From contig DHEX01000032.1 in assembly GCA_002400085.1 (NCBI GenBank), positions 1 through 10,273 on the forward strand: 10,273 nucleotides of DNA. The letters are read 5' to 3'. This document shows, one piece after another, positions 1 through 7,973 of this stretch. The notes beneath the pieces were generated by a model. It did no database searches. It was given only the letters and a program-made list of their open reading frames with translations, and was not told the DNA's origin. The position numbers and the translations under genes are program-made. Source of the DNA: Clostridiaceae bacterium UBA4839 (GTDB lineage Bacteria; Bacillota; Clostridia; Clostridiales; Caloramatoraceae). Numbering within the stretch: the first letter of the stretch is position 1; each line of letters starts with the position of its first letter.

Positions 1-48
1 AAAGGTTTCTTTCAACCTGTCGGCACAGCATACATGCTGGGCGTGCTT
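1..48. other. Short hairpins at the window edge beyond the palindrome pair
   Basis: With the palindrome pair, this belongs to the 196-nt gene-free stretch after rpoC. CAGCAT (26-31) and ATGCTG (34-39) form a tight inverted repeat. AGGTT (3-7) and AACCT (14-18) form a weak 5-bp stem that, in the minus-strand transcript, is followed by UU at the very edge. The second could be the start of the rpoBC terminator, but its tail lies outside the window. Between 126 and 196 I see only AT-rich sequence with no terminator-like hairpin. Confidence 0.3.
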
Positions 49-125
49 GTAGGGAACGGTCTTGACCGTTCCGCCCTCCTAAATTCTGGTCATCGTGCAG
101 AGGAACGGTCAAGACCGTTCCCTAC
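49..125. repeat. Pair of inverted palindromes (REPIN/MITE-like) downstream of rpoC
   Basis: Two 24-bp arms (49-72 and 102-125) are exact reverse complements, separated by a 29-bp spacer. Each arm is also a palindrome in itself: GGAACGGTC-TT-GACCGTTCC at 53-72 and GGAACGGTC-AA-GACCGTTCC at 102-121. So each can fold alone or the two can pair into one long stem. The outer ends carry GTAGG / CCTAC. The segment is richer in GC than its surroundings. This architecture is that of REP doublets (REPINs) or short MITEs moved by a transposase acting in trans. No transposase is in the window. It lies about 72 nt past the rpoC stop and may help end or protect the rpoBC mRNA, though no T-run follows. Identity as a dispersed repeat is inferred. 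Confidence 0.75.
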
Positions 126-196
126 CATTTTAGCCCTTATTTTTCTTATCACAGCTGTACTTTATTCATTAATGATTTTAAATTACGAATTATAGT

Positions 197-3100
197 TTAT
201 TTGCTGTATTCTGGCTTTAATACTTGATTATTTTGATCAATTTTATCATGTCCACTATAATCATCTTCTGTGTTTATTTTTATATTTTTATATTTTGGCA
301 TACCAGAACCTGCAGGGATAAGTTTTCCAATAATTACATTTTCCTTAAGCCCAACTAAAGGATCAACCTTGCCCTTTATAGCTGCATCAGTAAGAACTCT
401 CGTTGTCTCTTGGAAAGATGCAGCAGATAAAAATGAGTCTGTAGCAAGAGATGCCTTTGTAATTCCAAGAAGTGCAGTTTTTCCTTCAGCTAATTTTAAT
501 CCCTTTTCTTTAAGCTTTTCGTTTTCTTCTTCAAACTCAAAGCGGTCTATAAGACTTCCAGGTAGAAATGTTGAATCACCAGATTCTTCAACCTTAACCT
601 TTTTAAGCATTTGCTTTATTATTATTTCAATGTGTTTATCATTTATATCAACACCCTGTATTCTATATACCTTTTGCACTTCTGCCAAAAGATACGATCT
701 AACTGCGTCCTCACCTTTTATTCTAAGTATATCATGGGGATTTATAGAGCCCTCAGTAATTGCATCTCCTGATTCAATCTTTTGGCCATCATAAACCTTG
801 AGCCTTGAGCCATAAGGAATTTCATACTTCTTTTCCTCTCCGCTATCGGTAGTTACTATAACAGTTTTTTTCTTCTTTTCTTCTGATATCTTAACAGTTC
901 CCGGCATATCAGAGATTATCGCAAGTCCTTTTGGCTTTCTTGCTTCAAATAGCTCTTCAACTCTTGGAAGACCTTGAGTTATATCTGATCCTGCAACTCC
1001 ACCTGTATGGAATGTTCTCATTGTAAGCTGAGTTCCTGGTTCACCTATGGACTGTGCTGCAATAATTCCAACAGCTTCTCCTACATGTGATTCAGTTCCT
1101 CTTGCCATGTTCATGCCATAGCACTTAGCACAAACTCCATACCTTGTTTTACAGGTGAATATACTTCTTATCTTCACCCTTGTAACTCCTGCTTTAATAA
1201 TCTTTGAATCAACATCATCAGTAATAAAGGTATTTCTTGGGACAATAACTTCACCAGTTTCAGGATCTATAACATCCTCTGCAGTAAATCTTCCAGCCAA
1301 TCTATCCTTTAAACTTTCAATAACTTCGCTTCCCTCTCTTATCTCTTCTACATAGAATCCATCTGTAGTTCCACAGTCATCCTCTCTTATAATTACATCC
1401 TGAGATACATCAACAAGCCTTCTTGTAAGGTATCCTGAATCTGCAGTTCTAAGAGCGGTATCTGCAAGGCCTTTTCTTGCTCCGTGAGTTGAAATGAAGT
1501 ATTCAAGAACATTAAGGCCCTCCCTGAAACTTGCTCTGATTGGAAGTTCTATGATTTTACCAGAGGGGTTAGCCATAAGACCTCTCATACCACAAACCTG
1601 TCTTATCTGGTTTTTAGAACCTCTGGCTCCTGAATCAGCCATCATCTTTATAGGATTAAACTCATCAAGGCTCTTCATTAAAGCATCAGTTACATCTTCA
1701 GTAGTTTTTGTCCAAATATCAATTACTCTTTGATATCTTTCTTCGTCTGATATAAAACCTCTTCTATACATTTTTTCTATACCTTCAACATCCTTATCTG
1801 CTTTTGCAAGAAGCTCCTTTTTAGCTGAAGGAATAACCATATCAGATACTGAAACTGTTAAAGCACCAATAGTTGAATAATGATACCCCAATGACTTTAT
1901 CTTATCAAGTGTAATACAAGTTTCTGTAGGTCCATGTTTTTTATAAGTCTTTTCAACTATCCTGCTTAATTGTTTCTTATCTACAACAAAATCTATTTCA
2001 TAATCAAAGAATTTATCAGGATCACTTCTATCTACAAAACCTAAGTCCTGTGGAATGGCTTCATTAAATAAAATCTTTCCTACAGTTGTCTTTATAATCT
2101 TTGAAACTTCTTCTCCGTCTTTTTCTTTGATTATCCTTACATTTATTTTTGCATGAAGCCCTATCTGTTTTAACTGATATGCCATAATAGCTTCATCAGG
2201 TGTAGTAAAGTATCTTCCTTCACCATTTTCGCCATCTTTTATTATAGTAAGATAATAAGAACCAAGAACCATATCCTGAGTTGGAACAGTAACTGGCTTT
2301 CCATCAGATGGCTTTAATATATTATGAGCACCCAGCATTAAAAATCTTGCTTCAGCCTGAGCTTCAACAGATAGAGGCACATGAACTGCCATCTGGTCTC
2401 CATCAAAGTCAGCGTTATAAGCAGTACATGCAAGAGGATGAAGCTTTATAGCCCTTCCTTCAACAAGTACTGGTTGGTATGCCTGTATTCCAAGTCTGTG
2501 AAGAGTTGGAGCACGGTTTAAAAGCACTGGATGATCTTGAATAACCTCTTCAAGAATATCCCATACTTGATCGTTTACCCTTTCAACCATGCGTTTTGCA
2601 TTCTTAATATTATGAGCAATACCTTTTTCAACAAGTTTCTTCATTACAAAAGGTTTAAACAGCTCAAGAGCCATTTCCTTTGGAAGGCCACACTGATACA
2701 TCTTAAGTTCAGGTCCAACAACAATAACGGAACGTCCTGAATAGTCAACACGCTTTCCAAGAAGGTTTTGACGGAATCTGCCCTGCTTTCCTTTTAGTAA
2801 ATCTGAAAGAGATTTAAGAGGTCTATTCCCAGGACCTGTTACAGGTCTTCCTCTTCTTCCATTATCAATTAAAGCATCTACAGCTTCTTGAAGCATTCTT
2901 TTTTCGTTCCTTACAATAATATCTGGAGCTCCAAGATCTAATAATCGCTTTAATCTATTGTTTCTATTTATAACTCTTCTGTATAAGTCATTTAAATCTG
3001 AAGTAGCAAATCTTCCTCCGTCAAGCTGAACCATAGGCCTTAAATCTGGTGGTAAAACAGGAACAACATCCAGTATCATCCATTCAGGTCTATTCCCTGA

Positions 3101-3763
3101 TAGTCTAAAAGCTTCAACAACTTCAAGCCTTCTTATAATTTTAACTCTCTTTTGACCCGTAGCTCCTTCAAGATCTTTTTTTAGTTCAGCAGAAAGCTTT
3201 TCAAGATCAATTTCCTGTAGTAAAGTTTTTATAGCTTCGGCTCCCATTCCAGCTTTAAATGAGTTTTCACCATACTTTTCAATGTTTTCCCTATACTCTT
3301 TATCAGTGATTACCTGCTTTTTAGATAGCGGAGTTTCACCTGGATCAGTTACAATATAGGATGCAAAATAAAGTACTTTTTCAAGAAGTCTTGGTGATAT
3401 ATCAAGAATAAGCCCCATTCTTGAAGGAATGCCTTTAAAATACCATATATGGGATACTGGAGCTGCAAGCTCTATATGTCCCATTCTTTCACGTCTGACC
3501 TTTGATTTTGTAACCTCAACTCCACATCTGTCACAGACTATTCCCTTATATCTAACTCGTTTATATTTACCGCAGTGACATTCCCAATCTTTTACCGGTC
3601 CAAAAATCCTTTCACAAAAAAGTCCGTCCTTTTCTGGTTTTAATGTCCTATAATTAATTGTTTCAGGTTTTTTAACTTCACCCTTTGACCACTCCCTAAT
3701 TTTTTCAGGTGAAGCTAATCCTATTTGAATTGAATCAAAATTGTTAAGCTCAAACAAGGGCAC
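197..3763 (-). CDS. rpoC: DNA-directed RNA polymerase beta' subunit
   Basis: Beta' carries the catalytic Mg of RNA polymerase. The product is 1188 residues, close to other clostridial beta' proteins. The N-terminal zinc site is Cys62, Cys64, Cys77 and Cys80 (ECHCGKYKR and CDRCG). The catalytic NADFDGD motif is at 450-456, with Asp452, Asp454 and Asp456 binding Mg. The bridge helix (about 746-765) is followed by the trigger loop with LRTADSGYLTRR (about 771-782). The second zinc site is Cys797, Cys871, Cys878 and Cys881. No large insertion is seen. The start is drawn at the GTG at 3763, about six bases after a GGAGG. A TTG at 3757 would give MFELNNF, the start I recall for clostridial homologues, also with a good ribosome binding site, so the first two residues are uncertain. 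It is co-transcribed with rpoB, 14 nt upstream. Confidence 0.99.
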   Translation of the reverse strand: MPLFELNNFDSIQIGLASPEKIREWSKGEVKKPETINYRTLKPEKDGLFCERIFGPVKDWECHCGKYKRVRYKGIVCDRCGVEVTKSKVRRERMGHIELAAPVSHIWYFKGIPSRMGLILDISPRLLEKVLYFASYIVTDPGETPLSKKQVITDKEYRENIEKYGENSFKAGMGAEAIKTLLQEIDLEKLSAELKKDLEGATGQKRVKIIRRLEVVEAFRLSGNRPEWMILDVVPVLPPDLRPMVQLDGGRFATSDLNDLYRRVINRNNRLKRLLDLGAPDIIVRNEKRMLQEAVDALIDNGRRGRPVTGPGNRPLKSLSDLLKGKQGRFRQNLLGKRVDYSGRSVIVVGPELKMYQCGLPKEMALELFKPFVMKKLVEKGIAHNIKNAKRMVERVNDQVWDILEEVIQDHPVLLNRAPTLHRLGIQAYQPVLVEGRAIKLHPLACTAYNADFDGDQMAVHVPLSVEAQAEARFLMLGAHNILKPSDGKPVTVPTQDMVLGSYYLTIIKDGENGEGRYFTTPDEAIMAYQLKQIGLHAKINVRIIKEKDGEEVSKIIKTTVGKILFNEAIPQDLGFVDRSDPDKFFDYEIDFVVDKKQLSRIVEKTYKKHGPTETCITLDKIKSLGYHYSTIGALTVSVSDMVIPSAKKELLAKADKDVEGIEKMYRRGFISDEERYQRVIDIWTKTTEDVTDALMKSLDEFNPIKMMADSGARGSKNQIRQVCGMRGLMANPSGKIIELPIRASFREGLNVLEYFISTHGARKGLADTALRTADSGYLTRRLVDVSQDVIIREDDCGTTDGFYVEEIREGSEVIESLKDRLAGRFTAEDVIDPETGEVIVPRNTFITDDVDSKIIKAGVTRVKIRSIFTCKTRYGVCAKCYGMNMARGTESHVGEAVGIIAAQSIGEPGTQLTMRTFHTGGVAGSDITQGLPRVEELFEARKPKGLAIISDMPGTVKISEEKKKKTVIVTTDSGEEKKYEIPYGSRLKVYDGQKIESGDAITEGSINPHDILRIKGEDAVRSYLLAEVQKVYRIQGVDINDKHIEIIIKQMLKKVKVEESGDSTFLPGSLIDRFEFEEENEKLKEKGLKLAEGKTALLGITKASLATDSFLSAASFQETTRVLTDAAIKGKVDPLVGLKENVIIGKLIPAGSGMPKYKNIKINTEDDYSGHDKIDQNNQVLKPEYSK

Positions 3764-3777
3764 ATCCTCCCTCCATA

Positions 3778-6700
3778 TTATTCTTGGTCATTATGGTCAT
3801 TACCATCATTATTGTTATCATCATTAAAATTTAATAAATCATCATCAGTTGAATTTTCATCTATATCGTTTTCAATTTGCATTTTTGATAGTTCTTCAAT
3901 GGATACGTCTTCCTCCTCTTCATCCTCTGGAGCATCCTCACTATCTTCGTTTTTCACATTATCTTCAGCATTATCTTCCGATGGCGCAGCAATATCATCC
4001 CTATCTTCCATTGTGTTTTCAGACCCATCAATGTCGTCATCATCATCAATATCTTCTTTTATTGGGATTTCCTTCTTATCGTTACTTAATACCTTAACGT
4101 CAAGGCATAAGGATTGAAGTTCTTTAATAAGTACCTTAAAGGATTCTGGTACTCCAGGCTCTGGGATATTTTCTCCTTTTACTATTGCCTCATATGTCTT
4201 GACACGCCCTACAACATCATCTGACTTAACAGTTAATATTTCCTGCAGGGTGTGAGCAGCACCATATGCCTCAACAGCCCAAACTTCCATTTCTCCAAAT
4301 CTCTGACCGCCAAACTGCGCTTTACCTCCAAGAGGCTGCTGGGTAACCAGAGAATATGGTCCTGTTGACCTTGCATGTATTTTATCGTCAACAAGATGAG
4401 CCAACTTTAATATATACATATATCCAACTGTTACTTTATTATCAAATGGCTCTCCTGTTCTTCCATCTCGAAGCTGGAGTTTACCATCTCTTTCAAAGCC
4501 TGCTTTTTCTAAGCAGTCCATAATATCAGTTTCATTTGCACCATCAAATACCGGTGTTGCAACATGCCATCCAAGCTTGTTTGCTGCAAGCCCTAAATGC
4601 ACTTCAAGAACCTGACCGATATTCATACGTGATGGAACACCAAGAGGATTTAAAACTATCTGCAGTGGTCTTCCATCTGGAAGATACGGCATATCCTCTG
4701 CTGGCAGTACTCTTGAAATAACACCCTTGTTTCCATGACGGCCTGCCATTTTATCTCCAACAGATACCTTTCTTTTTTGAGCAATATAAACTCTTACAAG
4801 TTCATTCACTCCAGGCGGCAGCTCATCTCCATTTTCTCTTGTAAATATTTTAAGATCTACAATGATTCCTGCTTCGCCATGAGGAACTCTAAGAGATGTA
4901 TCCCTTACTTCTCTTGCTTTTTCTCCAAATATTGCCCTAAGGAGTCTTTCCTCTGCAGTAAGTTCAGTTTCACCTTTTGGAGTAACTTTTCCAACAAGTA
5001 TATCCCCTGATCTTACCTCTGCACCTGTTCTTATTATTCCTTTATCATCTATATCTTTAAGTGCGTCATCTCCAACGTTTGGAATATCCCTTGTAATCTC
5101 TTCAGGTCCTAATTTTGTATCCCTTGCTTCACATTCATATTCCTCAATATGAATAGATGTAAATACATCATTCATAACAAGCTCCTCAGAGATAAGCATA
5201 GCATCCTCGTAGTTATAGCCTTCCCAGCTCATAAATCCCATAAGAATGTTTTTGCCAAGAGCAATTTCTCCCTGATCAATTGATGGGCCATCCGCTATAA
5301 CGTCACCTTTTTTAATCCTGTCGCCTTCATTTACAATTGGCCTTTGGTTAATACAGGTACCCTGATTAGAACGCTTAAATTTAAGAAGTTTAAATGTATC
5401 AATCTTCCCATCCTCATCACGTTTTATTTGAACTTTATCAGCGGTAACTTTAACAACCTCCCCATCATATTTAGATATTGGAATAACTCCAGAGTCCCTT
5501 GCTGCTCTATACTCAATTCCTGTTCCAACAATAGGCGCTTCAGTTTTTATAAGTGGAACTGCCTGACGCTGCATATTAGATCCCATAAGAGCACGGTTAG
5601 CATCATCATTTTCAAGAAATGGAATCATAGCTGTAGCTATTGAAACAATTTGTCTTGGTGAAACATCCATGTAATCAACTTCATTTGGAGCAACAACAAG
5701 TATATCATTCTTAGACCTTACAACAACCCTCTTGTTGAGAAACTTTCCATCATCGTCAAGAGGTTCATTTGCCTGTGCAATAAGATAATTATCTTCCTCA
5801 TCTGCTGTCATATATATAATTTTTTTTGTAACAACATCATTTTCGACTCGTCTATATGGTGTTTCAATGAACCCATACTCATTTACTTTTGCATAGGTAG
5901 CAAGAGAGTTTATAAGACCAATATTAGGTCCTTCAGGAGTTTCAATAGGGCACATTCTTCCATAATGTGAATGGTGAACGTCTCTAACTTCAAATCCTGC
6001 TCTTTCCCTTGAAAGTCCTCCTGGCCCCAATGCTGAAAGTCTTCTCTTATGAGTAAGCTCTGACAGCGGATTTGTTTGATCCATAAACTGTGAAAGCTGT
6101 GAACTTCCGAAGAACTCTTTTATAGCTGCAGATACAGGCCTAATATTAATTAATGCCTGAGGAGTAACTACATCAAGATCCTGAATAGTCATCCTTTCCT
6201 TAACAACTCTTTCCATTCTTGAAAGGCCTATTCTGAACTGATTTTGTAAAAGCTCTCCAACAGATCTAATCCTTCTATTCCCAAGATGATCTATATCATC
6301 AGTGTACCCAATACCAAGCGGAAGATTAAGATAATAATTCATTGATGCAAAAATATCATCTTTAATTATATGTTTAGGTACAAGATCACTTATTTTTTGA
6401 CTTATAGTATCTTTTAAATCGTCCTCATCTTGAGATTCTTCAAGTATTTTCTTAAGAGTGCTGTAATGAACCATTCCTTTGATTTTTAAGCCTGATAAAT
6501 CATAAGGAAGTCCCATTTCATATATATTGACAAAATTATTACCTATAATTTTAATATTTTTGTCGGCAATCTTTATATATACTTCATTAATCCCTGAATT
6601 TTGTATTTTAACTGCTGTATCCCTATCTATTTTCTTGCCAGCTTCAACAAACAATTCGCCTGTTGAAGGATTAACAATATCATAGGCTGTAATTTGATTT

Positions 6701-7557
6701 GCTATCCTGCTTGAAAGTGCAAGCTTCTTATTGAACTTGTATCTTCCAACTTTAGATAAATCATATCTTTTAGGGTCAAAAAATAACCCGTCTAGAAGCT
6801 GGGTAGCACTTTCAACTGTAGGCGGCTCACCTGGTCTTAATCTTTTATAGATTTCAATAAGACCATCCTCAACAGATTTTGTACTATCTTTTTCAATAGT
6901 AGTCCTTATGCTCTCATACTCTCCAAAAAAGTTTATAATATCATTATCTGAGCCAAGTCCAAGAGCTCTCATAAATACCGTCAGAGGTAGCTTTCTTGTT
7001 CGATCGATTCTAACATACATTATGTCATTAGAATCAGTTTCATACTCAATCCAAGCACCTCTGTTAGGAATTACTGTAGAAGAGAAAAGCTTCTTCCCTG
7101 ACTTATCAATTGATTCGTCATAATAAACTCCTGGTGATCTAACTAATTGGCTAACAACAACTCTTTCAGCACCATTAATGATAAATGTGCCTTGTTCAGT
7201 CATTAATGGAAACTCTCCCATATATACTTCTTGATCCTTTACCTCACCTGTTTCTTTATTGACAAGCCTAACCTTTACCTTAAGAGGTGCAGCATAAGTT
7301 GTATCTCTTTCCTTGCACTCTTCAATAGAATACTTAATGTTTTCATAATCAAGTTTGTAGTCAATGAACTCCAAAACTAAATTACCAGTATAGTCTACAA
7401 TTGGGTTAACATCTTCAAATACTTCGTGTAAACCTTCATTTAAGAACCACTGATACGAATCGAGCTGAAGTTCAATAAGGTTTGGCATGTCGGCTACTTC
7501 TTTAATTCTTGAAAAACTCATACGAGTTCTTCTACCTACCTTCACAGGATGTACCAT
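3778..7557 (-). CDS. rpoB: DNA-directed RNA polymerase beta subunit
   Basis: The beta subunit forms one pincer and part of the active centre of core RNA polymerase. The 1259-residue product starts at the ATG at 7557 with AAGGGGTGA upstream, and its opening MVHPVKVGRRTRMSFSRIKE is typical of clostridial beta. The rifampicin pocket lies at about 484-530 (GSSQLSQFMDQTNPLSELTH then KRRLSALGPGG). Gln490, Asp493, His503 and Ser508 are all wild type, so the enzyme is predicted rifampicin-sensitive. The active-site lysines are Lys936 and Lys944 in GDKMAGRHGNKG, equivalent to E. coli Lys1065 and Lys1073. The conserved C-terminal part with HARSTGPYSLVTQQPLGGKA and GGQRFGEMEVWA ends near 1167. Beyond that a 92-residue acidic, low-complexity tail (43 Asp/Glu) is added. 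rpoC begins 14 nt after the TAA. The gene has its own promoter. Confidence 0.99.
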   Translation of the reverse strand: MVHPVKVGRRTRMSFSRIKEVADMPNLIELQLDSYQWFLNEGLHEVFEDVNPIVDYTGNLVLEFIDYKLDYENIKYSIEECKERDTTYAAPLKVKVRLVNKETGEVKDQEVYMGEFPLMTEQGTFIINGAERVVVSQLVRSPGVYYDESIDKSGKKLFSSTVIPNRGAWIEYETDSNDIMYVRIDRTRKLPLTVFMRALGLGSDNDIINFFGEYESIRTTIEKDSTKSVEDGLIEIYKRLRPGEPPTVESATQLLDGLFFDPKRYDLSKVGRYKFNKKLALSSRIANQITAYDIVNPSTGELFVEAGKKIDRDTAVKIQNSGINEVYIKIADKNIKIIGNNFVNIYEMGLPYDLSGLKIKGMVHYSTLKKILEESQDEDDLKDTISQKISDLVPKHIIKDDIFASMNYYLNLPLGIGYTDDIDHLGNRRIRSVGELLQNQFRIGLSRMERVVKERMTIQDLDVVTPQALINIRPVSAAIKEFFGSSQLSQFMDQTNPLSELTHKRRLSALGPGGLSRERAGFEVRDVHHSHYGRMCPIETPEGPNIGLINSLATYAKVNEYGFIETPYRRVENDVVTKKIIYMTADEEDNYLIAQANEPLDDDGKFLNKRVVVRSKNDILVVAPNEVDYMDVSPRQIVSIATAMIPFLENDDANRALMGSNMQRQAVPLIKTEAPIVGTGIEYRAARDSGVIPISKYDGEVVKVTADKVQIKRDEDGKIDTFKLLKFKRSNQGTCINQRPIVNEGDRIKKGDVIADGPSIDQGEIALGKNILMGFMSWEGYNYEDAMLISEELVMNDVFTSIHIEEYECEARDTKLGPEEITRDIPNVGDDALKDIDDKGIIRTGAEVRSGDILVGKVTPKGETELTAEERLLRAIFGEKAREVRDTSLRVPHGEAGIIVDLKIFTRENGDELPPGVNELVRVYIAQKRKVSVGDKMAGRHGNKGVISRVLPAEDMPYLPDGRPLQIVLNPLGVPSRMNIGQVLEVHLGLAANKLGWHVATPVFDGANETDIMDCLEKAGFERDGKLQLRDGRTGEPFDNKVTVGYMYILKLAHLVDDKIHARSTGPYSLVTQQPLGGKAQFGGQRFGEMEVWAVEAYGAAHTLQEILTVKSDDVVGRVKTYEAIVKGENIPEPGVPESFKVLIKELQSLCLDVKVLSNDKKEIPIKEDIDDDDDIDGSENTMEDRDDIAAPSEDNAEDNVKNEDSEDAPEDEEEEDVSIEELSKMQIENDIDENSTDDDLLNFNDDNNNDGNDHNDQE

Positions 7558-7581
7558 TAAAATCTCACCCCTTATGAAAAG

Positions 7582-7605
7582 TTAAACGGCTAAACGCCAG
7601 TTTAA
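7582..7605 (-). promoter_or_regulatory. Hairpin just upstream of the rpoB ribosome binding site
   Basis: UUAAAC (7600-7605) pairs with GUUUAA (7582-7587), and after one unpaired base GGC (7596-7598) pairs with GCC (7588-7590) around the loop GUUUA. It is followed by CUUUU and then, a few bases on, the rpoB Shine-Dalgarno AAGGGGTGA. The weak stem and short U-run make it at best a leaky attenuator; it may only keep the ribosome binding site unpaired. Confidence 0.35.
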
Positions 7606-7699
7606 TTAAATTAATACGTAAATAATTGAATAATAAATGGATTTTACTTGTATTATTAACAAATTATTACCAATATATACAATAATAAGATAAGATACA

Positions 7700-7736
7700 T
7701 AAAATGCACAATACCCCTATTATTTAATGCATTTTA
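7700..7736 (-). promoter_or_regulatory. Hairpin at the 5' end of the rpoB leader
   Basis: TAAAATGCA (7700-7708 in plus sense) and TGCATTTTA (7728-7736) form a 9-bp inverted repeat. The loop can add AATA/TATT closed by four G residues in the transcript (7710-7721). The predicted transcription start falls within the first arm, so most of this stem would cap the 5' end of the rpoBC mRNA, where it could protect it from decay. It could instead be a DNA operator overlapping the start site. Structure is seen; role is unknown. Confidence 0.5.
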
Positions 7737-7738
7737 CT

Positions 7739-7767
7739 ATGTTAGCACAAGTCAAATGATGTGTCAA
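7739..7767 (-). promoter_or_regulatory. Sigma-A promoter for rpoB-rpoC
   Basis: On the minus strand TTGACA (7762-7767) is followed by a 17-bp spacer and TAACAT (7739-7744), with TGC just before the -10 as an extended -10. The predicted start is near 7732, giving a leader of about 175 nt before rpoB. Position after the rplL terminator and before rpoB fits a dedicated rpoBC promoter. Confidence 0.85.
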
Positions 7768-7809
7768 GCGATTTATACGTAATATTTTTAATTAATTGGA
7801 TGACTGTCA

Positions 7810-7844
7810 TCAGTTATTCACCACCTTAGGCGGGGAATAACTGA
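7810..7844. repeat. Hairpin A of the rplL-rpoB element
   Basis: The arms TCAGTTATTC (7810-7819) and GAATAACTGA (7835-7844) are perfectly complementary over 10 bp. After one mismatch the helix continues through CCACC (7821-7825) and GGCGG (7829-7833) to a three-base loop. The central A-C mismatch of the plus strand becomes a G-U pair if the minus strand is the RNA. There is no U-run on either side, so this is not a classical terminator. Confidence 0.85.
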
Positions 7845-7913
7845 TCTACGCTAAAGAGTATGCCATCCCAAAATCATATAAGGAATAACGGATCTACACC
7901 GTCGGATAAGATA

Positions 7914-7973
7914 ATTCTAAGACTCAGGTGGAGCCTTCTTATGAGGAATATCTCTCCATCTGAGTCTTAGAAT
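7914..7973. repeat. Hairpin B of the rplL-rpoB element (20-bp stem)
   Basis: ATTCTAAGACTCAG (7914-7927) and CTGAGTCTTAGAAT (7960-7973) are a perfect 14-bp inverted repeat. The stem extends inward by six more pairs, GTGGAG (7928-7933) with CTCCAT (7954-7959), counting one G-U that exists only in plus-strand RNA. The 20-base loop can form a small CCTT/GAGG stem. No T-run follows on either strand, so it is not a normal intrinsic terminator. A stem this long in a short spacer is very unlikely by chance. Confidence 0.9.

Noticed and set aside
174..183. Short AT-rich palindromic runs between the rpoC stop and the palindrome pair as a terminator
   Set aside because: They lack a loop, GC pairs and a T-tract in the transcript sense.
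270..794. Open frame of 174 codons on the plus strand antisense to the end of rpoC
   Set aside because: It lies wholly within rpoC in the opposite direction, its product is Ser/Phe-rich without recognisable motifs, and it has no clear ribosome binding site.
3812..4117. Ser-rich open frame on the plus strand opposite the rpoB tail
   Set aside because: The serine runs are simply the antisense reading of the Asp/Glu codons of the acidic RpoB tail.
7626..7656. Plus-strand TTGAAT and TATTAT as a promoter reading into the structured element
   Set aside because: The 19-bp spacer and AT-rich context make this a likely chance match, and it lies far from the element's edge.
7807..7813. CUGAUGA on the minus strand, resembling a hammerhead ribozyme core
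   Set aside because: There is no GAAA box after a stem II, and no matching stem III with a cleavage site; the heptamer is part of hairpin A and its flank.
7914..7973. Hairpin B as an intrinsic terminator
   Set aside because: No T-run follows the stem on either strand, and the loop is large; the real rplL terminator is at 8042-8073.
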